Source: JBBPYR01 sp038199755
GTDB taxonomy: Bacteria > Chloroflexota > Ktedonobacteria > Ktedonobacterales > Ktedonobacteraceae
Assembly (NCBI GenBank): GCA_038199755.1
Contig: JBBPYR010000321.1
Location: 1-32,295, forward strand
DNA length: 32,295 nt
Direction of reading: 5' to 3'
The translations under genes and the position numbers were made by a program. This document shows positions 23,411 through 30,093 of this stretch, in pieces (the stretch's first letter is position 1; every line of letters starts with the position of its first letter). The notes beneath the pieces are model-generated. The model did not search any database and was not told the origin of the DNA. It worked only from the letters and a program-made list of their open reading frames with translations.

Positions 23411-23965
23411 TTAGAGGAGAGCAGCGACCAACTCAGTTTGCAATTCGCGCAACCAATCGAGCAGGGAGCGGGTTTGATAGATGCGGCTACGCAGCACCAC
23501 ATGATCGAGGAAGGTTTCGTCGGCGCGGTGGCTCTCCCCGCTGACGCGCTGTTTGCCTTCCAAGTGCTCAAGAAAACGCTGGCAGGCCAGCACCTGCTGA
23601 TCGACGAGGTATATTATCTGCTCTGGTAGGTAGCGTTGCACAAAGTAGAGCTTGATAAGGAAGAGAATGCGGATATCACGCGGCTTCTCAACGGGCTGTG
23701 TGAGCCAGAGCATAAAAACTTCGTGTCCCGTTGCGGTCAATTGCAGCACCTTGCGCGGTGGGCGCAACCCTTGCGCCTCCATCTTTCCCTCGACGTAGCC
23801 CATCTTCTCTAACTTCTTGAGGAACGCATACAACTGGCTCATCTCGACATGCACGATCTCGCCCAGTGTGCTGGTCTGCACCTGCTGGAACATCTCATAC
23901 CCATGCATGGGGCTACTCTTGAGTAAGCCCAAGGCAACATATTCGGCTGGTTCACTAATCTGCAT
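23411..23965 (-). CDS. PadR-family transcriptional regulator
   Basis: The N-terminal winged helix is typical of PadR: ALGLLKSSPMHGYEMFQQVQ, then VEMSQLYAFLKKLEKMGYVEG and the wing PRKVLQLTATGHEVFMLWL. The C-terminal half (about 95-184) is helical and matches the Vir-type dimerisation region of larger PadR proteins (RILFLIKLYFVQRYLPEQ, LDHVVLRSRIYQTRSLLDWL). PadR proteins usually repress nearby genes and respond to small aromatic or toxic compounds; the ligand here is unknown. GGGGAGAG lies 4 nt before the ATG. A strong promoter is at 23999-24027. No adjacent efflux gene on the same strand is evident; the ABC exporter pair lies over 4 kb away. Confidence 0.88.
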   Translation of the reverse strand: MQISEPAEYVALGLLKSSPMHGYEMFQQVQTSTLGEIVHVEMSQLYAFLKKLEKMGYVEGKMEAQGLRPPRKVLQLTATGHEVFMLWLTQPVEKPRDIRILFLIKLYFVQRYLPEQIIYLVDQQVLACQRFLEHLEGKQRVSGESHRADETFLDHVVLRSRIYQTRSLLDWLRELQTELVAALL

Positions 23966-23998
23966 ATGCTCTCCCCATACGGACGCTACGACGCACGT

Positions 23999-24027
23999 AT
24001 TATAGCAAGTGGTGGGGCGGGTGGCAA
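23999..24027 (-). promoter_or_regulatory. Promoter of the padR-family gene
   Basis: On the minus strand TTGCCA (24022-24027) and TATAAT (23999-24004) are separated by 17 nt. The leader is short, about 27 nt. Confidence 0.65.
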
Positions 24028-24035
24028 GTATTTCA

Positions 24036-24208
24036 CAAAGTTATCCAGGGCTGTCGCAAAGTCCGTAGGGACCAGCTTTAGCGCGTCCACAAGGCGATTT
24101 ATCGCACGAAATAGACCGAATCTCACCTGATAAATCAGACCGTGGACGCGCTAAAGCTGGTCCCTACGGAGGTGGCATGATCGGTAGTGCCGACTTTGCA
24201 AAGTTATC
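24036..24208. repeat. Palindromic element (29-bp perfect arms) flanked by 10-bp direct repeats
   Basis: Arms 24062-24090 and 24142-24170 are exact inverted copies and start with TCCGTAGGGACCAGC, related to the repeat at 1913-1966. Inside, GATTTATC (24096-24103) pairs with GATAAATC (24129-24136). CAAAGTTATC occurs at both 24036-24045 and 24199-24208. No protein is encoded. It separates the divergent padR and ruvB promoters. Confidence 0.75.
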
Positions 24209-24210
24209 TC

Positions 24211-24239
24211 TCGACTCCTATGCGCAATTCTGCTATAAT
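24211..24239 (+). promoter_or_regulatory. Promoter of ruvB-queA
   Basis: TCGACT (24211-24216) and a consensus TATAAT (24234-24239) are separated by 17 nt. The ATG at 24290 lies about 50 nt downstream. Confidence 0.6.
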
Positions 24240-24289
24240 GACACTACGACACTATAGAACACTAGTTTCATGTGTATAGGGAGCAGGCC

Positions 24290-25330
24290 ATGAAGGAACG
24301 CCTCATTTCGCCGGAGATGAGCGAAGAGGAACAGATTATTGAGGGGAGCCTTCGCCCGCGGCGACTGGCCGAATATATTGGACAGGACAAGATCAAGCAA
24401 AACCTGAGCATTTTGCTTGAGGCGGCGCGGCGGCGCAATGAGCCCGTTGATCACGTCTTGCTGTATGGCCCGCCAGGCTTGGGCAAGACGACGCTTTGTA
24501 ACATCATCGCCGCCGAGATGGGCGTCAATATGCGAACGACCTCTGGCCCCGCCATCGAGCACGCGGGCGACCTTGCCTCTATCCTCACCGGACTACAAGA
24601 GGGGGAAGTGCTCTTCATCGACGAGATACATCGTCTGGCCCGTGCCGTTGAGGAGCGTCTTTACTCGGCAATGGAAGATTTTGCCCTCGACATTATGATT
24701 GGCAAGGGACCAAGCGCGAAATCGCTGCGCCTCTCATTGCCACCGTTTACCGTGGTTGGAGCCACTACCCGCGTCGGCTCATTGACCGCACCACTGCGCG
24801 ACCGCTTCGGTGCCATTTACCGCATGGAATTTTATGACACCGACGCCCTTGAACAGATCGTCAAGCGTTCGGCAAAAATTTTGAAGGTGCCAGCGGAAGA
24901 CGGCGGCATCCGTGAGCTTGCCAGCCGCGCCCGTGGCACGCCACGTATCGTCAACCGTCTGCTCAAGCGTGTGCGTGACTACGCTCAGGTGAGAGCAGAC
25001 GGCATCATTACCGCAGAGGTCGCCAAAGCCGCCCTCGATGCCATGGAAGTTGATAACATCGGGCTGGACCAGACTGATCGCAACATGCTGCTCACCATGA
25101 TCCAGAAATTCAACGGCGGTCCCGTTGGCCTCGACACGCTCGCGGCCAGTACCAGCGAGGACACCGAGACGATTGAGGATGTTTACGAGCCCTACCTACT
25201 ACAACTGGGCTTTATTATTCGCACACCGCGTGGGCGCGTGGTCATGCGTGCCGCCTACGAGCATCTTGGCATTGCGCTACCCGGTGGAGAAGGTGGACCG
25301 AATCTGTGGACAACGATAGCACCATCCTGA
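24290..25330 (+). CDS. ruvB: Holliday junction branch migration ATPase RuvB
   Basis: RuvB is the hexameric AAA+ motor that, with RuvA, drives branch migration of Holliday junctions in recombinational repair. From the ATG at 24290 (346 aa) motifs are Walker A GPPGLGKT (60-67), Walker B LFIDEIH (about 108-114), sensor 1 VGATTRVGSLTAPLRDRFG with arginine finger near 170-172, and RGTPRIVNRLLKRVRDYAQV. The C-terminal winged helix follows (GLDQTDRNMLLTMIQKFNGG to GFIIRTPRGRV). The frame extends to a GTG at 24272, but AGGGAG lies 6 nt before the ATG at 24290. The last 25 nt overlap queA, an arrangement with queA that is common in bacteria. No ruvA or ruvC is in the window. Confidence 0.97.
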   Translation: MKERLISPEMSEEEQIIEGSLRPRRLAEYIGQDKIKQNLSILLEAARRRNEPVDHVLLYGPPGLGKTTLCNIIAAEMGVNMRTTSGPAIEHAGDLASILTGLQEGEVLFIDEIHRLARAVEERLYSAMEDFALDIMIGKGPSAKSLRLSLPPFTVVGATTRVGSLTAPLRDRFGAIYRMEFYDTDALEQIVKRSAKILKVPAEDGGIRELASRARGTPRIVNRLLKRVRDYAQVRADGIITAEVAKAALDAMEVDNIGLDQTDRNMLLTMIQKFNGGPVGLDTLAASTSEDTETIEDVYEPYLLQLGFIIRTPRGRVVMRAAYEHLGIALPGGEGGPNLWTTIAPS

Positions 25331-26436
25331 AAATCAGTGACTTTGACTACCACCTGCCACCGGAACTGATTGCCCAGACGCCGCTTGAACCACGTGACTC
25401 CTCACGGCTGCTCGTGGTCAAGCGCGCCTCTGGCACCCTGGAACACCGCCATTTCCGCGATATCGGCACATACCTGCGCCCCGGCGACCTACTAATCGCC
25501 AACCAGAGCCGCGTCATTCCGGCGCGCTTGCTTGGTTATCGCGCCGGAACGGGTGGCGCGGTCGAAGTCCTACTGCTCTCCGAGCGTAGCGATCTAGGTC
25601 ATGATTATTGGGAAGCTCTGGTGCGCCCCGGTCGTCGCCTACATGAAGGCGACCGTGTACTCTTCAACGATGCCCAACAGCAGCTACGTCTAGAGGCGGA
25701 GATTTTGCAGCGCACCGCTGCCGGTGGTCGCGTGCTTCATCTCACCGCTAGCGCGTCACCCAAGCAGGTGTTGGGGGATGATACAACCCTTGCTGAGAAC
25801 CCTTATGCCGTTATGACGGTACGCCACCTGATCGACGAGCTGGGACGTATGCCCTTGCCGCCCTATATTCACGAGACGCTCAGCGACCCGGAACGTTACC
25901 AGACCGTCTATGCTCGCATCAGCGGTTCAGCAGCGGCACCCACGGCAGGGCTGCACTTCACACCACAATTGCTCGATCAATTGCGTCTGCAAGGAGTGCG
26001 CGTTGGCTTCGTCACGCTGCATGTTGGTCTCGACACCTTTCGCCCAGTCGAGGTCGAGGATGTCAGCGAACATAAGATGCATAGTGAAGAGATTGTGCTT
26101 GACGCAGCTACGGCGGAACTCATTCGTGAAACGCGTGCTACTGGTGGGCGCGTCATCGCTGTCGGCACCACATCGGTACGCGTACTGGAGAGTGTCGCCA
26201 GCTTTTATAGCGGCCTCATAGAGCCATACCAGGGCCAGACGCGTCTTTTCATCACCCCTGGCAGCAAATTTCAAGTCGTGGACGCCATGATTACCAACTT
26301 CCACCTGCCACGCTCCACCCTGCTGCTGCTTGTCAGTGCCTTTATTGGCAAAGAGCTGATGGAGCACGCCTATCAAGAAGCGATCAAGGAACGCTACCGC
26401 TTTTTCAGCTTCGGCGATGCCATGTTGCTTTTGTGA
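25306..26436 (+). CDS. queA: S-adenosylmethionine:tRNA ribosyltransferase-isomerase QueA
   Basis: QueA transfers and isomerises the ribosyl part of S-adenosylmethionine onto preQ1-modified tRNA, forming epoxyqueuosine at the wobble base of GUN anticodons (such as the tRNA-Asn in this window). Motifs: SDFDYHLPPELIAQTPLEPRD, GDLLIANQSRVIPARLLG (commonly NDTRVI), GRMPLPPYIH, then YQTVYARISGSAAAPTAGLHFT and HVGLDTFRPV, ending VDAMITNFHLPRSTLLLLVSAF and RYRFFSFGDAMLL. The length of 376 aa is slightly long for the family. The start is GTG at 25306, inside the ruvB end, with a purine-rich GGTGGAGAAGGTGG upstream. Translational coupling to ruvB is likely. Confidence 0.95.
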   Translation: MDNDSTILKISDFDYHLPPELIAQTPLEPRDSSRLLVVKRASGTLEHRHFRDIGTYLRPGDLLIANQSRVIPARLLGYRAGTGGAVEVLLLSERSDLGHDYWEALVRPGRRLHEGDRVLFNDAQQQLRLEAEILQRTAAGGRVLHLTASASPKQVLGDDTTLAENPYAVMTVRHLIDELGRMPLPPYIHETLSDPERYQTVYARISGSAAAPTAGLHFTPQLLDQLRLQGVRVGFVTLHVGLDTFRPVEVEDVSEHKMHSEEIVLDAATAELIRETRATGGRVIAVGTTSVRVLESVASFYSGLIEPYQGQTRLFITPGSKFQVVDAMITNFHLPRSTLLLLVSAFIGKELMEHAYQEAIKERYRFFSFGDAMLLL

Positions 26437-26532
26437 TACACTACCGATGGGTTAATTTATTGGGATAATCTATATGGTACACTACAAGCAGAATAAGATC
26501 AATGAATTGTTTTGAAAGGATACATCCATCTC

Positions 26533-27141
26533 ATGGCAAATCCGGTACATATCGACGTGTGGTCAGACTTCGTTTGACCCTTCTGCCTCCTCGTAGCATC
26601 CAGTCTGGATAAGCTTCAACAAAACTACCCCATTGAAATACAATGGCACTCATTTGAACTACGCCCCAAAGGCTCTCCGCCGATCCCACCCGCCTATAAA
26701 GCGCGTATTGAGGCTTCGCGTCCACGCTTTAATCAGATGGCACGCGAACAATATGGCTTGGAGATCAATCAGGGGCCGTTCGAGATTGATAGCCGTCTCG
26801 TCCACATCGCCGCGAAATACGCCGAAGCTCAGGATAAGGCTAAGGGCGAAACATTCCATAAGGCGGTCATGGACGCCTACTGGCATCAAGCTCGCTCCAT
26901 CGACGACCCTGTCGTACTCAAAGAGCTGGCCGAAAGCGTAGGCCTGAATGGAGAAGATTTCGCAGCGGCCCTGCAAAATCCCGAATTTGAGCAGCAAGTC
27001 TTGGCTGATGTCCAGACCGCGCGTGACTATCGTCTCGATGGTGTGCCCGCCCTCATCTTCGCTGATACCTATCTCGTCTCCGGCGCACAACCCTACGATG
27101 TGCTAAAACGTGTCGTAGAAAAGGTGCAGGAAGAACAGTAG
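26533..27141 (+). CDS. DsbA/FrnE-family thioredoxin-fold oxidoreductase, candidate selenoprotein (in-frame TGA)
   Basis: The frame from ATG 26533 to the stop at 27139-27141 is 202 codons and has one internal TGA, codon 15 (26575-26577). It reads PVHIDVWSDFV-stop-PFC, where FrnE/DsbA relatives have a CPxC active site, so the TGA replaces the first, usually nucleophilic, Cys. The second Cys (18) is kept. The rest is a normal FrnE-like protein: WHSFELRP, a helical insertion, YGLEINQGPF and the C-terminal cis-Pro loop DGVPALIF followed by SGAQPYDVLK. If TGA is read as selenocysteine the site is UxxC. If not, this is a pseudogene, and the ATG at 26737 would give a fragment without an active site. 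AAAGGA lies 13 nt upstream of the ATG, rather far. No sel genes are in the window. Confidence 0.7.
26595..26615 (+). promoter_or_regulatory. Candidate bacterial SECIS stem-loop
   Basis: AGC (26595-26597) pairs with GCU (26613-26615), and AUCCA (26598-26602) with UGGAU (26606-26610), with a 2-nt A bulge on the 3' side. The loop is GUC, or AGUCU if the last A-U pair opens. It is 25 nt after the TGA, within the range described for bacterial SECIS elements, and resembles the AGGUCU loop of E. coli fdhF. Confidence 0.5.
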
Positions 27142-27221
27142 GGATGCCCTTGGTGGGCATCCAGCGAGCGAGGAGCGAGATCTTCTTGCGAACAGGGATG
27201 CCCACCAGGGGCATCCCTACT
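27137..27221. repeat. Inverted repeat, GGGATGCCC family, between convergent genes
   Basis: Arms 27137-27162 and 27196-27221 (26 nt) are inverted copies with one mismatch and a 33-nt loop. The outer sequence is AGTAGGGATGCCC. The loop shares an AGCGAGCGAGGAGCGAGATC-like stretch with 18985-19005. It overlaps the FrnE-like stop codon and ends 8 nt before the sigma factor stop, so it may serve as a shared terminator. Confidence 0.75.
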
Positions 27222-27228
27222 ACGTGGG

Positions 27229-27846
27229 TTATGATTGAACATGCCCTAGCATTTGGCGCAGACGATGTGTGCCAAGGCGGATACGCCCCTTAATGGTGCC
27301 TAGCGGCAAGTTATAGCGCTGGGCAATCTCAGCGTGTGATAACTCTTGTAAATAGGCACATTCAATAGCGATACGTTGCTCATAGGGTAGTCTATATAAT
27401 ACCTTGCGTACCTCAGCCAAAAGTGTCGTTTCCCATACCTCTTCCCACATGTCAGGAACCTCTGGCTCGTCATCATATGCAATATCACTGAGTGATACTT
27501 GCCGAAGTATATTGCGACGACGCACACGGCGCAGATAATCAATAGAGCGATGATAGAGAATGGAAACCATCCAACTATACACAGTGCCAGCTTGCGGCGA
27601 ATATGCTGCTGCATGTCGCCATACCGCTATAAAAGTTTCTTGCAAGATATCCTCTGCAATTTGATGGTCTGTCACCATCTGATAAGCCATAGCATATACG
27701 AGACGATGATAGCGTTGATAGATTGCCTCTAACGCACCCGAATTACCCTGTGCGAGCGCAAGCAACAACGCAGCGTCACTGGTTTGCTCGTCACAGACTG
27801 CTACAGGCGATACTTCCCTAGTATCGTCCACAACAAAACTTTGCAT
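27229..27846 (-). CDS. ECF-type RNA polymerase sigma factor
   Basis: Extracytoplasmic-function sigma factors redirect RNA polymerase to stress or envelope genes. Region 2 is clear at about residues 40-112: AIYQRYHRLVYAMAYQMV, AEDILQETFIAVWRHAAAY and YSWMVSILYHRSIDYLRRV. Region 4 lies at about 150-200: LPYEQRIAIECAYLQELSHAEIAQRYNLPLGTIKGRIRLG. The length of 205 aa is normal and resembles SigK/RpoE-like ECFs. GGGGGAAA lies about 6 nt before the ATG. No anti-sigma factor gene is next to it: downstream is a repeat and a convergent gene, and upstream a 400-nt gap. Control may therefore be transcriptional or by an unlinked anti-sigma. Confidence 0.92.
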   Translation of the reverse strand: MQSFVVDDTREVSPVAVCDEQTSDAALLLALAQGNSGALEAIYQRYHRLVYAMAYQMVTDHQIAEDILQETFIAVWRHAAAYSPQAGTVYSWMVSILYHRSIDYLRRVRRRNILRQVSLSDIAYDDEPEVPDMWEEVWETTLLAEVRKVLYRLPYEQRIAIECAYLQELSHAEIAQRYNLPLGTIKGRIRLGTHRLRQMLGHVQS

Positions 27847-27994
27847 TGTTTGTTTCCCCCAATAGTGTGATGGTGCTGCTCATAGAGGATAGAGCAGAGA
27901 AAAGAGGGTAACAAAACACCATCCTTATATAAGACGTAGCATACCTATAAAACAGACTCAACTACAGAAAATTTTTATGCATAAATACACAAGA

Positions 27995-28019
27995 ATGGTT
28001 ATACATTTTATGTAACCAT
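27995..28019. promoter_or_regulatory. Small inverted repeat upstream of sigma factor gene
   Basis: ATGGTTA (27995-28001) and TAACCAT (28013-28019) are perfect inverted copies about 150 nt upstream of the sigma factor ATG. CAT/ATG inside can extend the stem. It could be an operator or hairpin; function unknown. Confidence 0.35.
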
Positions 28020-28090
28020 TAGATACATAAAGCGTCAATAAATATATGAATGCACGAAAAGCATCAAATGTTGCTATCATTGTGTAAGTG

Positions 28091-28156
28091 AGAATAGGTA
28101 CAGCTGAGCAAGAGAGCATCCGCATGGGTGCTCTCTTGCTCAGCTGTACCTATTCT
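28091..28156. terminator. 28-bp perfect hairpin downstream of the ABC exporter operon
   Basis: Arms 28091-28118 and 28129-28156 are exact inverted copies around a 10-nt loop, and the stem can extend outward with wobble pairs. It lies about 95 nt after the stop of the second ABC gene and upstream of the divergently placed sigma factor leader. The likely role is terminating the exporter transcript, although no strong T-run follows. Confidence 0.65.
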
Positions 28157-28250
28157 TATTTATATCATGTATGCTGCATATACCATATGCATTGGTTGCC
28201 AACGCTCTTCCGTGTCATCGTAGGGCATCCCTCGCAAGTGCCTCTAACCC

Positions 28251-30089
28251 TTATTCTCCCACAGCGCCTATGGTTACAACGGGCACAAAGCCTTCGCCGG
28301 GCCTGTAGTCGGGTGATTGGTGGCGGAAGTAGGTGTTGTACAGTTGGGCGTAGTGGCCGCCGCGTTGCATGAGCATGTCATGGCTGCCCTCCTCGACGAC
28401 GCGCCCACGGTCTAGCACGAGGATGCGGTCAGCATAACGGATCGTCGAGAGGCGATGCGCGATGATGATGGCGGTGCGCTGTGCCAGCACGATGTCCAGT
28501 CCCTCCTGTATCTGCGCCTCTGTCAGTGGGTCCACGCTCGCCGTGGCCTCGTCAAGTATGATGATTGAGGGGTCTTGCAGCAGCACACGGGCCAGGGCTA
28601 CCAGTTGGCGTTGCCCCATTGATAGGGCCTTGCCCTCCTCCCCCACCTCGGTTTGCAGGCCGTTGGGAAGTGCGTCGATCCAGTCGCCACTGCCAATCTG
28701 CTGGGCGATGCTGGCTACCTCGGCATCGCTGGCCTCGGGGCGGGCATAACGGATGTTATCGGCCACGGTGCCTGAAAAGAGGAAGGGTATCTGCGGCACC
28801 ACACCCAGTTGGCGGTGATAGGATTGCAGGTCGAACGAGCGGATATCATGGCCATCAAGCAATAGTTGCCCGCCCTGAAACTCGTAGAAGCGCGACACTA
28901 GGCGACCCAGGCTAGACTTACCCGCGCCAGTATGACCCACTAGCGCGACGGTCTCGCCAGCCTGGATGGTCAAATTGAAGTTCGTGAGTACATGCTGACG
29001 ATCATCATAGCTGAAGAAGACATTCTTGAACTCGATCTTCCCCGCCAGGCGTGGCACTGGTTGGGCATCGTTTTGGCGCACGCGTGGCTCGGCATCTAGT
29101 AGCGCGAAGACACGCTCACTGGCGGCGAGGCCGAGCTGGAACTGACTCCAGAACGAAGCAATGCTTGTCAACGGAAACCATAACAGGCCGATGCTTTGTA
29201 TAAAGAGAAACCAGTCACCCGCCGAAATGCTATGATTGAACACGTTCTGCCCACCGAAGTAGACCACAATTGTGGTGCCGAGGTTCGCGATCACGACCAA
29301 CACAGGGAAGACACCGTTGTAGAGGAAACCGGAGCGCACATTGACCTGATAGGATTGCGCGTTGACCTTCTCGAACTCGTCGTACATATGCTGCTCTTGG
29401 CGGAAGTTCTTGGCGATGGTGATGCCACTAATCACTTCCTGCACATTGGCATTGACGCGTGCCAGCGACCGCTGCGACCGCTGCGTTGAGACACGAGCGA
29501 TGCGTCGGAAGCCCAGCGCGACCGCGATAATGGCAGGCATGATGGTCATGGCCAGCAAGGCTAGCGAGGGGTTGCGTATAAAGAGGATCACGGCGATCAA
29601 CAGGAACAGCAGCAGTTGGCTCATCAGGTTGAGTGTGAGCGTTACCACTGTAGCGAAATTTTCTGTGTCCGATGTCACACGACTGACGACTTTACCCGAT
29701 GAATATTCATCATAGAACGACATGTCGCGTTCCACGATGGCATTGAAGGCATCGCTACGCAGTTGTAGCACGACATCGCCGACGGCGCGCGCGGTATACC
29801 ATTGGCGAAACAGGTTGCAGGTCCATGAAAGCACACCGGCAACCAAGATAAATCCCACTAGCCAGATGGCCGTTTGCCATGCTTTGGCGATAACCAGCGT
29901 ATCAATGCTGCGCGCCACCAGTAGCGGAAAGACGGTATCCAACAGGGATGTGAGCACCACCAGCACGGCCACGAAGATGATGACACGCAGCTTTGGCTTG
30001 AAGTAGCTGATGATGCGCTTGACCAGACTGCTATCACTGTACGTGCGATCATAGGCCTCTGCTTCCAGGCCATCCATAAAGAAACCCAT
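28251..30089 (-). CDS. ABC exporter half-transporter, catalytic partner (TMD-NBD)
   Basis: This is the second gene of a two-gene exporter. From the ATG at 30089 (612 aa) an N-terminal six-helix type I exporter domain (about 25-325; for example LRVIIFVAVLVVLTSLLDTV and LLLFLLIAVILFI) precedes the ATPase. ATPase motifs are Walker A GHTGAGKS (385-392), signature LSMGQ (489-493), Walker B with catalytic Glu514 (IIILDEATASVD) and switch His in IIAHRLSTI. The signature LSMGQ differs from the canonical LSGGQ. Together with its partner (LSGGQ but Asp instead of Glu) this predicts one competent and one degenerate ATP site. The longer frame to 30125 overlaps the previous gene; GAGGAGG lies 9 nt before the ATG at 30089, so that start is chosen. 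The substrate is unknown; lipids, peptides or drugs are possible. Confidence 0.93.
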   Translation of the reverse strand: MGFFMDGLEAEAYDRTYSDSSLVKRIISYFKPKLRVIIFVAVLVVLTSLLDTVFPLLVARSIDTLVIAKAWQTAIWLVGFILVAGVLSWTCNLFRQWYTARAVGDVVLQLRSDAFNAIVERDMSFYDEYSSGKVVSRVTSDTENFATVVTLTLNLMSQLLLFLLIAVILFIRNPSLALLAMTIMPAIIAVALGFRRIARVSTQRSQRSLARVNANVQEVISGITIAKNFRQEQHMYDEFEKVNAQSYQVNVRSGFLYNGVFPVLVVIANLGTTIVVYFGGQNVFNHSISAGDWFLFIQSIGLLWFPLTSIASFWSQFQLGLAASERVFALLDAEPRVRQNDAQPVPRLAGKIEFKNVFFSYDDRQHVLTNFNLTIQAGETVALVGHTGAGKSSLGRLVSRFYEFQGGQLLLDGHDIRSFDLQSYHRQLGVVPQIPFLFSGTVADNIRYARPEASDAEVASIAQQIGSGDWIDALPNGLQTEVGEEGKALSMGQRQLVALARVLLQDPSIIILDEATASVDPLTEAQIQEGLDIVLAQRTAIIIAHRLSTIRYADRILVLDRGRVVEEGSHDMLMQRGGHYAQLYNTYFRHQSPDYRPGEGFVPVVTIGAVGE

Positions 30090-30093
30090 ATGG

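Larger units (their letters stand above)
27847..28250. other. Intergenic region between sigma factor and ABC exporter gene
   Basis: No ORF of note. The region is AT-rich near the sigma factor and should hold its promoter; no clear -35/-10 pair stands out. It contains an inverted repeat at 27995-28019 and a 28-bp perfect hairpin at 28091-28156 (both listed). Near 28210-28237 is a fragment resembling the GGGATGCCC repeats (tagggcatccctcgcaagtg). Confidence 0.6.

Noticed and set aside
26737..27141. A separate 134-codon gene starting at ATG 26737
   Set aside because: The frame is open back to 26578 and matches FrnE/DsbA throughout, so this is only the part after the in-frame TGA.
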